Of a stretch of 64,000 nucleotides of DNA, positions 53,071-64,000 are shown piece by piece. The notes under the pieces were generated by a model. The model had not been told where the DNA came from and did no database searches. It worked only from the letters and a program-made list of their open reading frames with translations. The stretch's first letter is position 1; every line of letters begins with the position of its first letter. Origin of the DNA: Tyto alba (Eukaryota > Chordata > Aves > Strigiformes > Tytonidae); the NCBI RefSeq assembly GCF_018691265.1, contig NW_024881295.1, positions 20,202,243 through 20,266,242 on the forward strand, in the 5' to 3' direction. The position numbers and the translations under genes were made by a program.

Positions 53071-53262
53071 AGTCACAGAATTAGCTAATACAGGAATCAC
53101 AGAATGGCTGAGGTTGGAAGGGATCTCTGGAGGACACCTTGCCCAACCGCCCTGCTCAGGCAGAGCCACCTAGAGCCCAGGACCCTGTCCAAACAGTCTC
53201 CAAGGATGTAGACTCCAACACCTCCCTGGGCAACCGGTGCCAGTGCTCAGTCACCAGCGCTG
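53071..53262 (-). mobile_element. CR1 LINE, 3' fragment
   Basis: Antisense CR1 tail: imperfect TCACAGAAT repeats, then GGCTGAGGTTGGAAGGGATC, a GCCCAACCGCCCTGCTCAGG segment, and CTCCCTGGGCAACCGGTGCC before the match to the remembered consensus fades around GCTCAGTCACC. It is GC-richer and apparently from a different CR1 subfamily than the copy at 38833. Confidence 0.92.
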
Positions 53263-54114
53263 CGCTCGGCTAGGAAGAGCCCCACAGCCTCACCTATGCC
53301 TGACACCACGAGCAGGCCTGGTTTTGTACAAGGCTGGACACTCACAGACTTAGTCAAATTCCTTTTGGAATGGTGGGGGGGTTTTGCTTCTCCCAACCCT
53401 GGACCATCCAGATCGCCGCGTGGCATCCACACTAGCACGTGCAAGTTTTACAGTCAAGACCCAACCAGCCAGGGAGGCAAAAATCCTACGATTTAATGTT
53501 TTGTCGTGTCTGCTCTTCAGCAAGATACGTCTCTAAGTGGAAAGCATAAAATTCTTACAGCTTACACAGTGCTGTATTTCTGCATTTACGTTCTCAAAAT
53601 GGCTTGACAGAGGAAGGGAAACTGTTTGTGCTTTACCCAAGCAATCCTATTACAGTTCTGCAAGGCAGTGTACTCCCACTCCTCAGATAACACACAGATT
53701 AACAACGAGGTCAACTTTGTGATTACCCCTGGTACTGGTGTTTTTAAGCAGTCAACATTAACAAGTGGGTTTGCTACAGAGAGAGGAAGAATGTATTACA
53801 AGCCAGTACAAAAATACGAAGAAATGTAGGAAGAGTAAGCAAGGCAACGCCCCTGAGGGTGAAACTACAAGAGTGTGTCATGAAGGAAAGCATATGTGGA
53901 AAAGTAGGATCAAGCACAGCAGAACAGGTAAATCAAGCCTCTGCATTAAATCAAATGTCTGTGCTTCCTCCCCACTGTCTTCATTTCACAGTTATTCTGT
54001 TTCAAGTGAAAGGAATAGAGGACTAACAGAACTGAAAGTCCTGCTGGAGCAGATTTGTTTCAAACAAGCATCTAATCAGCAACAACAGATTTTAAAAGGA
54101 GCTAAATTTCTCAA

Positions 54115-54126
54115 GGGGGGGGGGGG
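54115..54126. repeat. poly-G tract (G12)
   Basis: Uninterrupted G run followed by AAGAGAATGG. Confidence 0.9.
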
Positions 54127-56430
54127 AAGAGAATGGCCCTAGTTCACCCACCAGCCAGTACGCTTGGTAGAGGTGCTGCTCTTGGGGCAGTTCACAGCAC
54201 CCTTCCATTGAGAATATGCTGCAATGAACGTCACCATCCCACAGACACAGCGAGATCGCCAATCAGATGCCATAATTACAAATATGACAGCAGCTCCCCT
54301 CCTATTTGGGTGCCGGCAGCCCGAGAGTCTGCGTCTACTAAAGTAGGCCAGTATCTTCCTTATTAACAAAGAAACTCTCCACCCTCAGTCCCTGCACTGC
54401 TTCCTTCCATCTCTCATGTAAAAAGACCTACGATGCTTTTCTTTTCCATTCACTTTGTCTCTGCCCTATTTCTGAGGTCCCTTCGGCCCAAGTTTGCATA
54501 CCTCTGAACCAGCGGTTGCTGTTACAGTTTTGATCCTTTCCCTGTCTGGTTTAGTTGCCTTTATTAGCCGCAGCATGTCTCCAAAGTTAGAGCTGTTTCT
54601 CTCAGCAGCCTCTCCTTTAGCACAGAATAATACATATTACAGCCGATTCTCTCCCTAATTAGAGGACTTTTATCATCTCTAGAGTTACATATGGCTGACT
54701 GAGCTCTCTCGTTCATTCAGTAATATAAGCAGCTATTCCTCCTTTGCTTCTCAGTTTAGGGAATTTCTGGCACCTCAAACTATTCTTTCCCTATCTTCTC
54801 TACCCCCAGAAACCAAAATATACAAACAAACAGAAAACCCCATGCACATGAATGCAAAACTCCTCTAATAACTCCTCTAGTTCTTCATCTGTATCTCCTG
54901 CGGTCATTATACACAGCCCCTGTTCTTACTTTTAGTGCATCACAAAGATGCAGGATTTGTGTAAATTGGGCTGAAAAATCCAGTGTTCCTTTTGCTTTGA
55001 GTCCCTCCTCCTTGCTTCTTAAAAAGTGAAGAAATGCCAGAGAAGAAAAAAATAATACATTACCTTACTAGACTAATTACAGGCTACTACTGTCTCATGT
55101 ATCACACATGGTGGGGAAAGCACCATGAAAATATAGACTTGGAAAATAAAAAAAGAATATTTAAGATTGTTAATTTACAAAATTCTGGAAATATTTTGGG
55201 TTTTTTTTATATGAAGAAACAAATAAAAATAAAAAAACACAACAGCAAAACACAGGGAAAAGTCTGTCACAGTTTACTTTCAGCAAAGAGCCCTAACATC
55301 CTCCAGCAATAAAGGCCACAATTTTCTAGCCAAAGAAGTGTCTCAGAATACTCCTCCACCTCGAACACGTTAAGCCATTTGTTACATAGCCACAAGGAAG
55401 CTCAGGGATGCTAGTGAATGGTAAAATAGGCAGAGGAACCATAATGATGAGAAAGACCTTGCTAAGAAGTGTCAAATACACTGAGAGAGGAGGAACCGAG
55501 TCTTTCCAGACATCCCAACTTGACCTGGATGCTGAAGGCTTCAGTGTGACTCAAGAGTACAAAGAGACTTTTCTAAATCTTGGTTGCTGAGCACGCAGCA
55601 CAGGTTTTGACAGCGGCATACTGGGGACTGGCAGAGACAGTATTGTCCAGCTTGGGATCGAGACAAATTTAGCAAGCTGAGAAATGTAATGCTGGAAGGA
55701 AGCTTCAAAGCAAATTCCACAAGGAGTTTAGCACCAGACCTTGGCATTTTCGTTTGATACAGAAAACACAGGAGACCAAGGACTAAAAATTTTATACACT
55801 ATAAAATTAGCAGGCTTTCCTGCTAATACACATAAGGATCAGGTCGTCACAAAAGAAGAGGGATAACAGGTTCTGCAACTCAGTAGTACCAGAAGCAGGA
55901 TCATGCACTTGGGAACTAACAGAAATTTCTGCTTTGAACCACCAGCTCATCAGGTCACACAAGTGAGAAAGGGAAGTTTTAACACAGACCCTGACTACCA
56001 CCATGATGAGATCATTCAAAGAGGGGATGTGAATTCAGAATCTATCATGCACACAGGGCATAGGGTCCTGGTGCCTCCATCCGATTCCTCCTCCTCTGTA
56101 ATCAACCTTCAGAAAAGAAACATCTGCAAATGAAAAAAATTCAGCAGGTTTTCTTTTGGTTTTGTTTTTTTAATATAGGGATTAGCAAGTTTCCAAATTT
56201 AGTGTTTTTAAAACACCTATATCTTGGATGTTTGGAAACAGCTTGATACACTTTGCTGCTCTTCACATGTTCTCTTCTGAGACGTAGACTTCCTTTCAGT
56301 GACTTTGTACAATGCCAAGAAAACATCCCTCATCTTTGTTGTCTGAGTCCTCCTGACACCTCTGTGAAAGAAAGGAAAAAATAACCTAATGGAATCCCAA
56401 AGGGGCTGAGATGCTTATCTATACTCAATT

Positions 56431-56447
56431 CCCCCCCCCACCCCCCC
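56431..56447. repeat. poly-C tract
   Basis: C9-A-C7. Confidence 0.9.
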
Positions 56448-57654
56448 AACTTCCTGGAGGGGAAGGGTTGTTTACTTAATCGGAAGATTACATTTGTTGA
56501 TCAAAGGATGAGGGGAATCCTTTCTACCTCGCACACCCCATCCACATGCAGATTTCGGAGCACAGCCTCACTGAAGCACGCAAATGGCAACACAAATGAA
56601 CTACCCCTATATTAAGTCACCAGATGTAATCCTGACAGCAGCTCCAAGCTCTTGGGTTCCTCCTCCTCTGATCTCTCTCTTTCTCCTGCCTCCCTCTCCC
56701 TTTGCTTTGATGACTTTGACAGCCAAGTTCTTGGAGAGCTACTCCAGGTTACTACGTGTCACCTTTAATGGAATTCAAAGCTTTAATTCAGAAAGTGGCC
56801 ACTCTTGACCTCTGGCCCCACTGCCACCCACTCTGCCGCCCCCCTCCTTTCTCCATTGCCATGGAAATGAATACCCGAGCGAAAAAATGGGAGCAGGCAA
56901 AGTCTAAAGCTTTTCACAGAGCCCCCAAAAGAAAGATGAATGAAACTCATTCATCACCGAGCAAGGGACCCAGAGAGCAACGCTGACTGAAAAGCAAGCC
57001 AGAGGGAGAGCAAGCGAGGGAGAGAGACAGACCGAGATAGAAAAGGTTACCTCATGCAGGAAGTTATGTGATTTGAAAAAGAAAAGCACAGGAGGTGTGA
57101 GGGAACATAGTTCACTTGCAAAAACTGCAGATTCTGCCAAGAAAGATGCTGTTATTTGGGAAGGAGGGGTTATTTCCTCAGCCCCTTCCGTAGGCAGAAT
57201 TTCTTGTCAGATTACCAGGGAAGGAATGGGCATTTGAAGGGAGAAGGGAGAAACGTCTGAAAAGAAATTGCAGTGAAAGCCTAAAGGATGGGCAACTCAT
57301 TGCAAGTTAAAAATATAATTAGAAACAAATAAGTGGTTTTAGTGCTTAAATTAGCTTCATCAGGTCATCTACTTTAGAGGTATCTTCCCCCCCAGTGCAT
57401 ACACCTGCCTTTCCCCCAACCACCTCTGCATCACATAGCTTGGCTTGTCTTGATATGTGGTATCAATCAAATATCAAGGCAATTTTTAGCACTAGGGATC
57501 AAATGTACTTAAGAGACAATAGCTTATTCGCTCAGAGATAGCACTGGTTTTCTGGTGTGTTCCTCTAATTTCCTCATTTCATGCAACCTCACTACAACTA
57601 CATTGGCAAAGAGCTCCTTCTTTCAGGGCATCTGTTTCGGACGTCCAGCCAAAT

Positions 57655-57678
57655 AAAAAAAAAAAAAAAAAAAAAAAA
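57655..57678. repeat. poly-A tract (A24)
   Basis: Uninterrupted A run following CCAAAT. Confidence 0.9.
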
Positions 57679-60600
57679 TTCAGTGACACCACATATCCCA
57701 ACATCAGATGAAGGAAAATGTGCTACTGAATGCTGTCCTACAGAGCCCAGGGAGCTCGCTGGTGCCAATGACAGAAAGAAAGGGCGAGGGAGAGGGAAAG
57801 AAAGTCTGAGATACAGCAGCTCCAAAGAGCTTATTTGCCTGAACCACTTGAAAAAGAGATAAGCAGGACAGAAGGAAGATGAGAAGCAGTGGCAAGTGAT
57901 TTCCTAAACTCAGAATCTTTTGCAAAGGTATTAGATAAAAGTGTCATAGATTATCCTAGGATACTTATATCATTTATGACTTCCCAGAATAACCCGTCAA
58001 AATTCATCTCAAGCATTCCAAAAATTATGCAGAAGTCATCAAAGCACTTTGGGATGGTTATGGGAGAAAAGCTGTATGGCAGAACTCAGTAAGAGGCAAA
58101 TTCTTACCTAAGACTGCCTTCCTGCCTTACCCTGACAAAGAAATGATAATGCAGTTCTCCTTTTTACTGAAGACCAGTCCAAAACTTACCCATTAGGTAT
58201 GAATCAGAAGAGAGCCTACCCAGAGATTAAGTGATAACTCCAGGAGATAGTTACCCCTTGCCGAGCGACTGTCATTCTGAATCATGAGATTGTTTTTCCT
58301 CCTTCCAAAAGCTAACCAGGCATGATTCCCTTTCATTCCCCCCAATCCCTTTGCCACAATTTAATTCCTTTCTCAGTGTTCTGGTGAAAAGGTGTCACCC
58401 AAGAAGCAGGAACCATTAAACTTTACTCACTGTTAAATCGGTGAACACGATGCCAAGCCAAGCTTCCTGGGAGTGGTATTAGCACTTCTGCTGGCCAGTG
58501 AGCTCAGACCCACCGCTCATACCTAAACTTCAGCTTTCTGATAATCTCTTACCCTCCGTGGAAGCTCATACTCTAGCTCTAGCTTGAGCTACCCTGCAGA
58601 TTCCCCAGGGAGGGGAGTTCAGGCACACAAGGACAACGCTCGCTTCAGTATATACAGAATATACTGCCTGTGAGTCATGGTAAGGGGGACCCAGTATGTT
58701 CACAGAGCCTTTTGGAAAAAAGATAAATAGAAGTGACAACTTGTATACAAATGAACTGAAACTAAAGCTGGCATTCTCCACTGCTCCCAAGTCTCTCCTG
58801 CACAGCTATCAGCACGTGTCTATCAAAAATGGAAGCAGGCACAGATAATGATCCTTTTCACCTGCTGAATGCCTGATACTGAGATGGGGTTACCCTGTTG
58901 CTCGTTTCCCATTATTAGGGAATCATTCCCTGCAAATACCCAAAAGCTCACTAAGACCACAAGTATCACCTGTTAAAGCTAGCTGCTTTCACTACAGAAG
59001 GATGCCAACACTGAAGGCACGATGCAGAATTCCTGCTACCTCTCTATGCCTCGTCCTTCAATAGAAGCAGCTCTGCAGCTGTAGAAGAACCAGAAGTAAC
59101 GCTACAGGCTCACAGACTGAGGATAGAAGAGAGAGCACTGCAATCCAGCAGAAGGGGAGAGGAAAGAGCCTAAGAAATTTTACAGTGCTGTTCCTCTCAC
59201 CTTGCCCCATCCTCCCCGCTCCTCTGGACTGCAGACCTCTCTCCCTCTCCCCTCTCCCATGAACCTGTAGCTTTGCCTCTTCAAAAGCAGGCTTGCAAAC
59301 AAAAAGATTGCTTAGGAAAGGTTTTGCTAGTTATAAAAAACGACTACTTATTCAGGGCGTGGCAGAAGTTAATAGGAAGATGCTATTCCACACAGGCAGA
59401 GCAACCACACAACTCTGGGCTAAAACAACTCGTGTTACTGTTAAGAACAGATAACAGTAATATGTTAGTGAGGAATTACCCTCTAAACGGTTCTTCTCTC
59501 TGGTGGCCTCAGGCTAAGGCTTTGAATTGTCTTGAATTAAGATGTCTCTGGTTGATCCATGCTTAATTCCCACTGCAGGGAAGTTCAGGTCAGCTCTGTG
59601 CTGCACATCTGTTTATGTTAAACAGACAGATTTTGGTAACAGTAAATTGTGCCACAAACGGCTCCACAGAGGTGGGAAGCCTCATTTGGTCTTCAAAGTA
59701 ACCAACTTCCTACAGTAAATTTAAAAACTTCAGTGCTCCTAACCATGAAGGACACCTGCATGTCATTAAGCACTTAATGCTGAGCATACAGCTTTCTGGG
59801 TCACCATCTGTTCAGCAAGAGCCCCAGGTCCCGGCTGCTGCTCCCCAATGCAGAGTGCTCCAGGATTGAACTCCCAGACTCGGCAGCTCACGATTACCCA
59901 AAACGTAGCACGGATGGATCTTCTGTGTCAGCAACACAGATCGAAAAACAGTGTCCCAAGAGAGAGCAATTCAAGTAGGCAGAGTTCAGTAAAGTCTTCT
60001 TAAGGATTAGGAGCTAATCAGAATAGCTCGTAATGTATTTGCCTCTGTTCTATCTACTGGTGCCCTTCTAACCTCATCAAGATGCCGGTTTATCTGCAGT
60101 TATCTGGCTCTGGCAATACTTATTGTCTATGTTTGCTTAAACAAAGTTCTCTATTGTGCTAGAGAGTTTGCTGTCTAGGCAACTACTCACAGAAGAAAGT
60201 TCAAAATTAACGTGCCCTCTACCTAAACAGCAAAACTTGTTGAAAACACTTTTTATAGCAATAGGAGGAGCTACCTGCATAAAGCTAGAAAAGAAATATC
60301 TCGTCAGCGCTCAAAATTCAGAATGACTTTCCCTCTGCTGCACAGGAGCCAGGCTGGCCCAATGCTGCCGCTTCTATCCGAAGTTTTCAGCCTAGAGCTT
60401 CAGCCTTTTGAAGTTGAATCACCAGATGGTTCCACTATATCAACATCATCATTAAATTAGGCAACATTAATCACAGAGATAAAACAAAAGGTAATGGGTC
60501 CTAACAGTCACTGGGGAAGCATGACCTTTGCATAAAACAAAGCAGGAGAAAGAGAGAACAGAGGTTGCTCTAAGGTCAGAGGAACTGGTGTAGGCTACAA

Positions 60601-61468
60601 CCGCTTTCCACATCACAGGCTTACAACTTCTGCTTTTTGCCCCCTGTCCTCCCCACCCAAGATGCATTACACATGAAAACTCAATTTAAGGAAATGCACT
60701 TTGTGGAACAGTTCCATATTCTCAGTGAGAAGAACAAAAAAGTTTTTCCCATTTGGGAGAATCCTATTTGGGATTTGATCTTTCAGAATCTTCTTAAATA
60801 AAGCCAGCGATTTATTATAGCTATTGCCAGTGCTCAAATTGAACTAGAGTTCAAAGCTGCTAAACTCCTTCATTCTTCCCAGTGAGAAGAAATTCAGCAT
60901 GTCTCTTGATTCTGGAAACAGAAATGGCTTATCCACACGACTAGAAAAGCATAAATAAGGGTCCCTGAGTCCCACGAGCAAAGGAAGACAATAAAGCTGA
61001 CACCTTCCTCCTCTCTAATGCCTCTGTTTCCTCAGTCTTGCAAAATCCAGGCCTCCTTATCCCTGTATACTTTGCACATTCCCAAATTAAATGTGGGCAA
61101 GTAGCAGCACACAATGCTGTGGATACTATTATTTGAGCTGACAACACCTTAGTTTGATTTAGTTTACTTCACTCTAAAAAGATTTGCTTACATTTATAAA
61201 TTGACACGATCTACTTATCTCATAAAAGCCTGGGGGTTTTTTTGTCATTCAGATTCACTTTTCTAAGAGGCTTTATACAGGCAAGACCTAAAGACAGTAA
61301 GACAACGCTTGGACGGAGACACTTAGTGCTAAAGGACCAGGGTTTCAAGAATAAGAGCTGTGGCCTGCCTTTCTGCTATCAAGAAGATCATTCTTGATTG
61401 GAAAGGAAAGCACACACTTAGCTAACATTCCACTACAGCAAGGTGAGTGGGGCAGGGGGAGAGGAAGG

Positions 61469-61571
61469 AAAAAAAAAAAAAACAAAAAACCACACAAACA
61501 AACAAAAACAAACAAACAAACAAAAAAAAAAAAAAACAAAAAAAAAAAAACAAAAAAAAAACGAAAAAAAC
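61469..61571. repeat. about 100-bp CAAA/poly-A tract
   Basis: Long A runs broken by single C's and CAAACAAAC repeats, ending in CCCACAACACACACAC. Lysine/threonine-rich frames here are artefacts. Confidence 0.92.
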
Positions 61572-62894
61572 CCACAACACACACACTTAGAAAGGAAGGG
61601 AGTAAGCAACTCTGTAGGTAAATGCCCTCCCAGCATGGCCCTTTTAGTTTCTGTAATACATGTTTCCCTGTTCATTCTGTTTTTCACATGATGTTTGGCT
61701 CTATTCTACTAGGTTTACAGCAGCTGAGTTACAATTTGATACAATACAGGGCAACACAAAAGGTGTGACTTGAAACGTTACAGCCTTTGTAGGAATCAAA
61801 TTGGTACCTAAATTACAGTATTTGTGTATTACAGTTAAAAAGAGAACTCCATTACTTGTTAAAGCAGGACACATTTGCTATCTTTTAAAACACAGACTTC
61901 TGCTTTGCTGACCTGCCCACATTTCACCTCTGAGCAGATGAGAAAAACTCTTCTGTCAAGACAAAATGGATGTTCTTATGCAAAAGCCCCAAGTTAGTTG
62001 CTTGTACCAATCTTCTGGAATCCACAACTCCGCATTTGCCATTTAGGCCATTCAAGATGAAGGATCCACTGCCTTCTATGAAAGCTTTTGTGAAATTATC
62101 ATCCTGCCTCCCACCATCAACACTGTAAAATAGTAAATTAGTTTGTAATTGAATTTCTCTTATCATGGCTTTCCCCAGTAAGTTATAGAGTCCTTCAGTA
62201 CTTGTTATTTTTCTTCCCTAAGATATTTATAATGTGGTTATCTGTTCTTCTTGAGTCTGTCAGGCAAACTAAGCTCTTTAAGCTGCAGAGCAAACTTTCT
62301 CTAGCCAGTAGTTTGTTGGAGACTTTTTCATTTTCTTTCTTGTTTCTTTTATGCACCTTTTGAAAATGTTGACACCAACGCAGAATGCCTTATGCTAATG
62401 TCTGTGTCATCACTACCGTCGCCCTAGTCCAGCTGTCCCATGTGTACGCCTAAGAATTGGGTTTAGACCTTTCACCAGAGCACTATACTCAAAGCTCATC
62501 TGCCAATGCCCACCTCCTATGACCCCCTAAAATCCTTTGTAGTCACTGCTTTCCAGACACTTCCCACTACCTAAGTTTCATTCATACATATGGAGCTAGA
62601 AAGGACTAAAACATGCTGTGCTAAGCCACCTGTATCTTTATTTTCAGCCCTGAAAGCACGACAGGGAAAATGTCACCCATCCCTAAGACACGGGCATAGA
62701 CACAGGAAGGAACAGGTGGAAAAGCAGCTCCCTGCCTTTTCCTGGCACCCTTCCCCATTTCCAAAAAGGCAGAAAGAGGTCCTCAGCAGCCTCAGGCTGT
62801 TAATAAAAATGCTAATGCTTAGTTAGTAATGAATTTTGCAATATTTAGCATTTTCCTTAAAGACTAAAGTCTATTTTTTCATTGATTTTTAAAA

Positions 62895-62913
62895 GGGGGG
62901 GCGGGGGGGGGGG
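62895..62913. repeat. poly-G tract (G7-C-G11)
   Basis: Nearly pure G run after a T/A-rich stretch. Confidence 0.9.
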
Positions 62914-63762
62914 AAGTGTTTTCAGTCTTTAGCTTTAAAGAAAATACTTGAAAGTGTGACCAACGGGTTACATTAAAATAATAAAAACCTATGTAGAAGT
63001 CCAGAACAAAGAATCCCATCGTTGTTTTGGATTTTCTTCATCTAGTGATTTTTAGGCCAATATCCTGACAGGAAAGGGGGAGGAGTGGGGCTGTCAGTAC
63101 TGTATTCAATGAGTATAATTACACTGAATTAGCGCTAAGGGGTTTAGAGAGAGGGGGAAAAATACTATTCCACCGAGTTAATATAAAGTGGGCTTTCATG
63201 TACATACAAACCCACAAGGAGCAAGCTACTGCCTGCTGAGACCTATTTGAGAGCCAAGGGATTGATCGGACTCAGCCAGCCCTTGCTCAGGAAAAAAAGA
63301 TGCAGTTGTGAATTACTGTAAAGCAGTATTCACATGATTGATGGGTTTACCCCCACCACCACATTTGTTTCAAAGATCCATTTTGTCGTCTGTGGCGACG
63401 GTGTGAATTAACCCCTCTCACAACGGCTGGCTGGATTTTGCAAGACCAGTCCAAGGTCTAGCAGCTCGATGAAGCTTTTATTTTATGCAGCCGTGTGACC
63501 GGGAAAATGGGAAGGAGATGCTATTTAACACCTAGGCTTCTGAGGAGGACCGTAACACCAACCTCCTCAAATAGTCTGCAAACTTTCTGCCGTTAGACCA
63601 GCAAGCTCCTCACCTGCCTGGAGAATTGCCTTTGAAGGAGCTCTGCCTCTGATCTCCCTTGCAGTCTGATACTCCACCCACTTGTCCTTAGATCCAAGGG
63701 AGCATAAGGTATATTTATTTAATCTCTTGCCTTTTTAACCCAATTTGATGTCAGCAATAAGA

Positions 63763-63785
63763 TTTTTTTTTTTTTTTTTTTTTTT
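63763..63785. repeat. poly-T tract (T23)
   Basis: Uninterrupted T run followed by ATTCTTTTTCCCC. Confidence 0.9.
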
Positions 63786-64000
63786 ATTCTTTTTCCCCAT
63801 GGGGAGCAAGAGGAAGTCTGAACTCTGTCTGCAGTGAAGAATCCAGAGACTCCTGGTAAATTTGTGATGGGATTTTTCCTCAAGCATCAGGCACTGTAAA
63901 TTAAAAGAAGTCGTTAGAATAGCCAAGGGAATGGGGGAGAACAACCAGAAATGGGCCCAGATCATGACCAGCTTTTAAAAAGCTCCTGAAATCTTTTGAA

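Larger units (their letters stand above)
25021..64000 (-). other. PTN: probable PTN intron 1 (partial), no coding exon seen
   Basis: The PTN transcript must continue upstream of exon 2 because only one base of 5'UTR is present there. In mammals this first intron is very large and the first exon is noncoding. I could not recognise a first exon or promoter in these 39 kb, so it probably lies beyond the right edge. An unrecognised noncoding exon inside remains possible, in which case part of this stretch would be upstream DNA. Contents: one LTR, a decayed coding-like block, three CR1 fragments, many homopolymers, and otherwise unique AT-rich sequence. Confidence 0.6.

Noticed and set aside
25021..64000. 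Search for PTN noncoding exon 1 and promoter
   Set aside because: No stretch matched what I remember of the mammalian first exon, and no classical CpG island is present, so I did not annotate one.
1..64000. tRNA, rRNA, CRISPR, operon-like or defence-type gene clusters
   Set aside because: No tRNA-like B-box context, no regularly spaced repeats, no compact gene runs; this is vertebrate intronic and intergenic DNA.

Overview
This is vertebrate nuclear DNA, almost certainly from a bird. Genes are sparse, introns are long and AT-rich with GT/AG splice sites, and the interspersed repeats are avian: three 3'-end fragments of CR1 LINEs and one GC-rich retroviral LTR of a kind I remember as common in bird genomes. 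The species cannot be named from the sequence.

The only gene I can support is PTN (pleiotrophin), on the minus strand. Its four coding exons are at 24911-25019, 23226-23399, 22000-22161 and 7709-7761. They join in phase (every junction interrupts a codon after its first base) into a 165-residue secreted protein. It has a signal peptide beginning with six glutamines, a lysine-rich N-terminus, two thrombospondin-type-1-like domains with all ten expected cysteines, and a lysine-rich C-terminal tail. Exon 2 begins one base before the ATG, so the 5'UTR lies in an upstream exon that I could not find. It is probably to the right of the window, which would make most of 25021-64000 the first intron of PTN.

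Layout, left to right. 1-7480: sequence downstream of PTN with no gene seen. 7480-7708: PTN 3'UTR, end uncertain. 7709-7761: last coding exon. 7762-21999: a 14.2-kb intron with a 129-nt pure purine tract, a long poly-T and a TAAT-rich patch. 22000-25020: three coding exons separated by introns of 1.06 and 1.51 kb. 25021-64000: about 39 kb with no coding exon. It contains a 1.07-kb LTR (28253-29322), a short decayed protein-like block (30203-30620), the three CR1 fragments, and many A/T, CAAA and G/C homopolymer tracts.

Nearly all other open reading frames look like chance frames: they begin and end in repeats or low-complexity sequence, lack splice context and match no family I recognise. I found no tRNA, rRNA, CRISPR array or operon, and no evidence of an undescribed multi-gene system. 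The items most worth checking are the decayed coding block beside the LTR, the polyadenylation signal presented in a hairpin, the bird-specific form of the exon 4/5 junction, and several stretches that look like conserved regulatory DNA.
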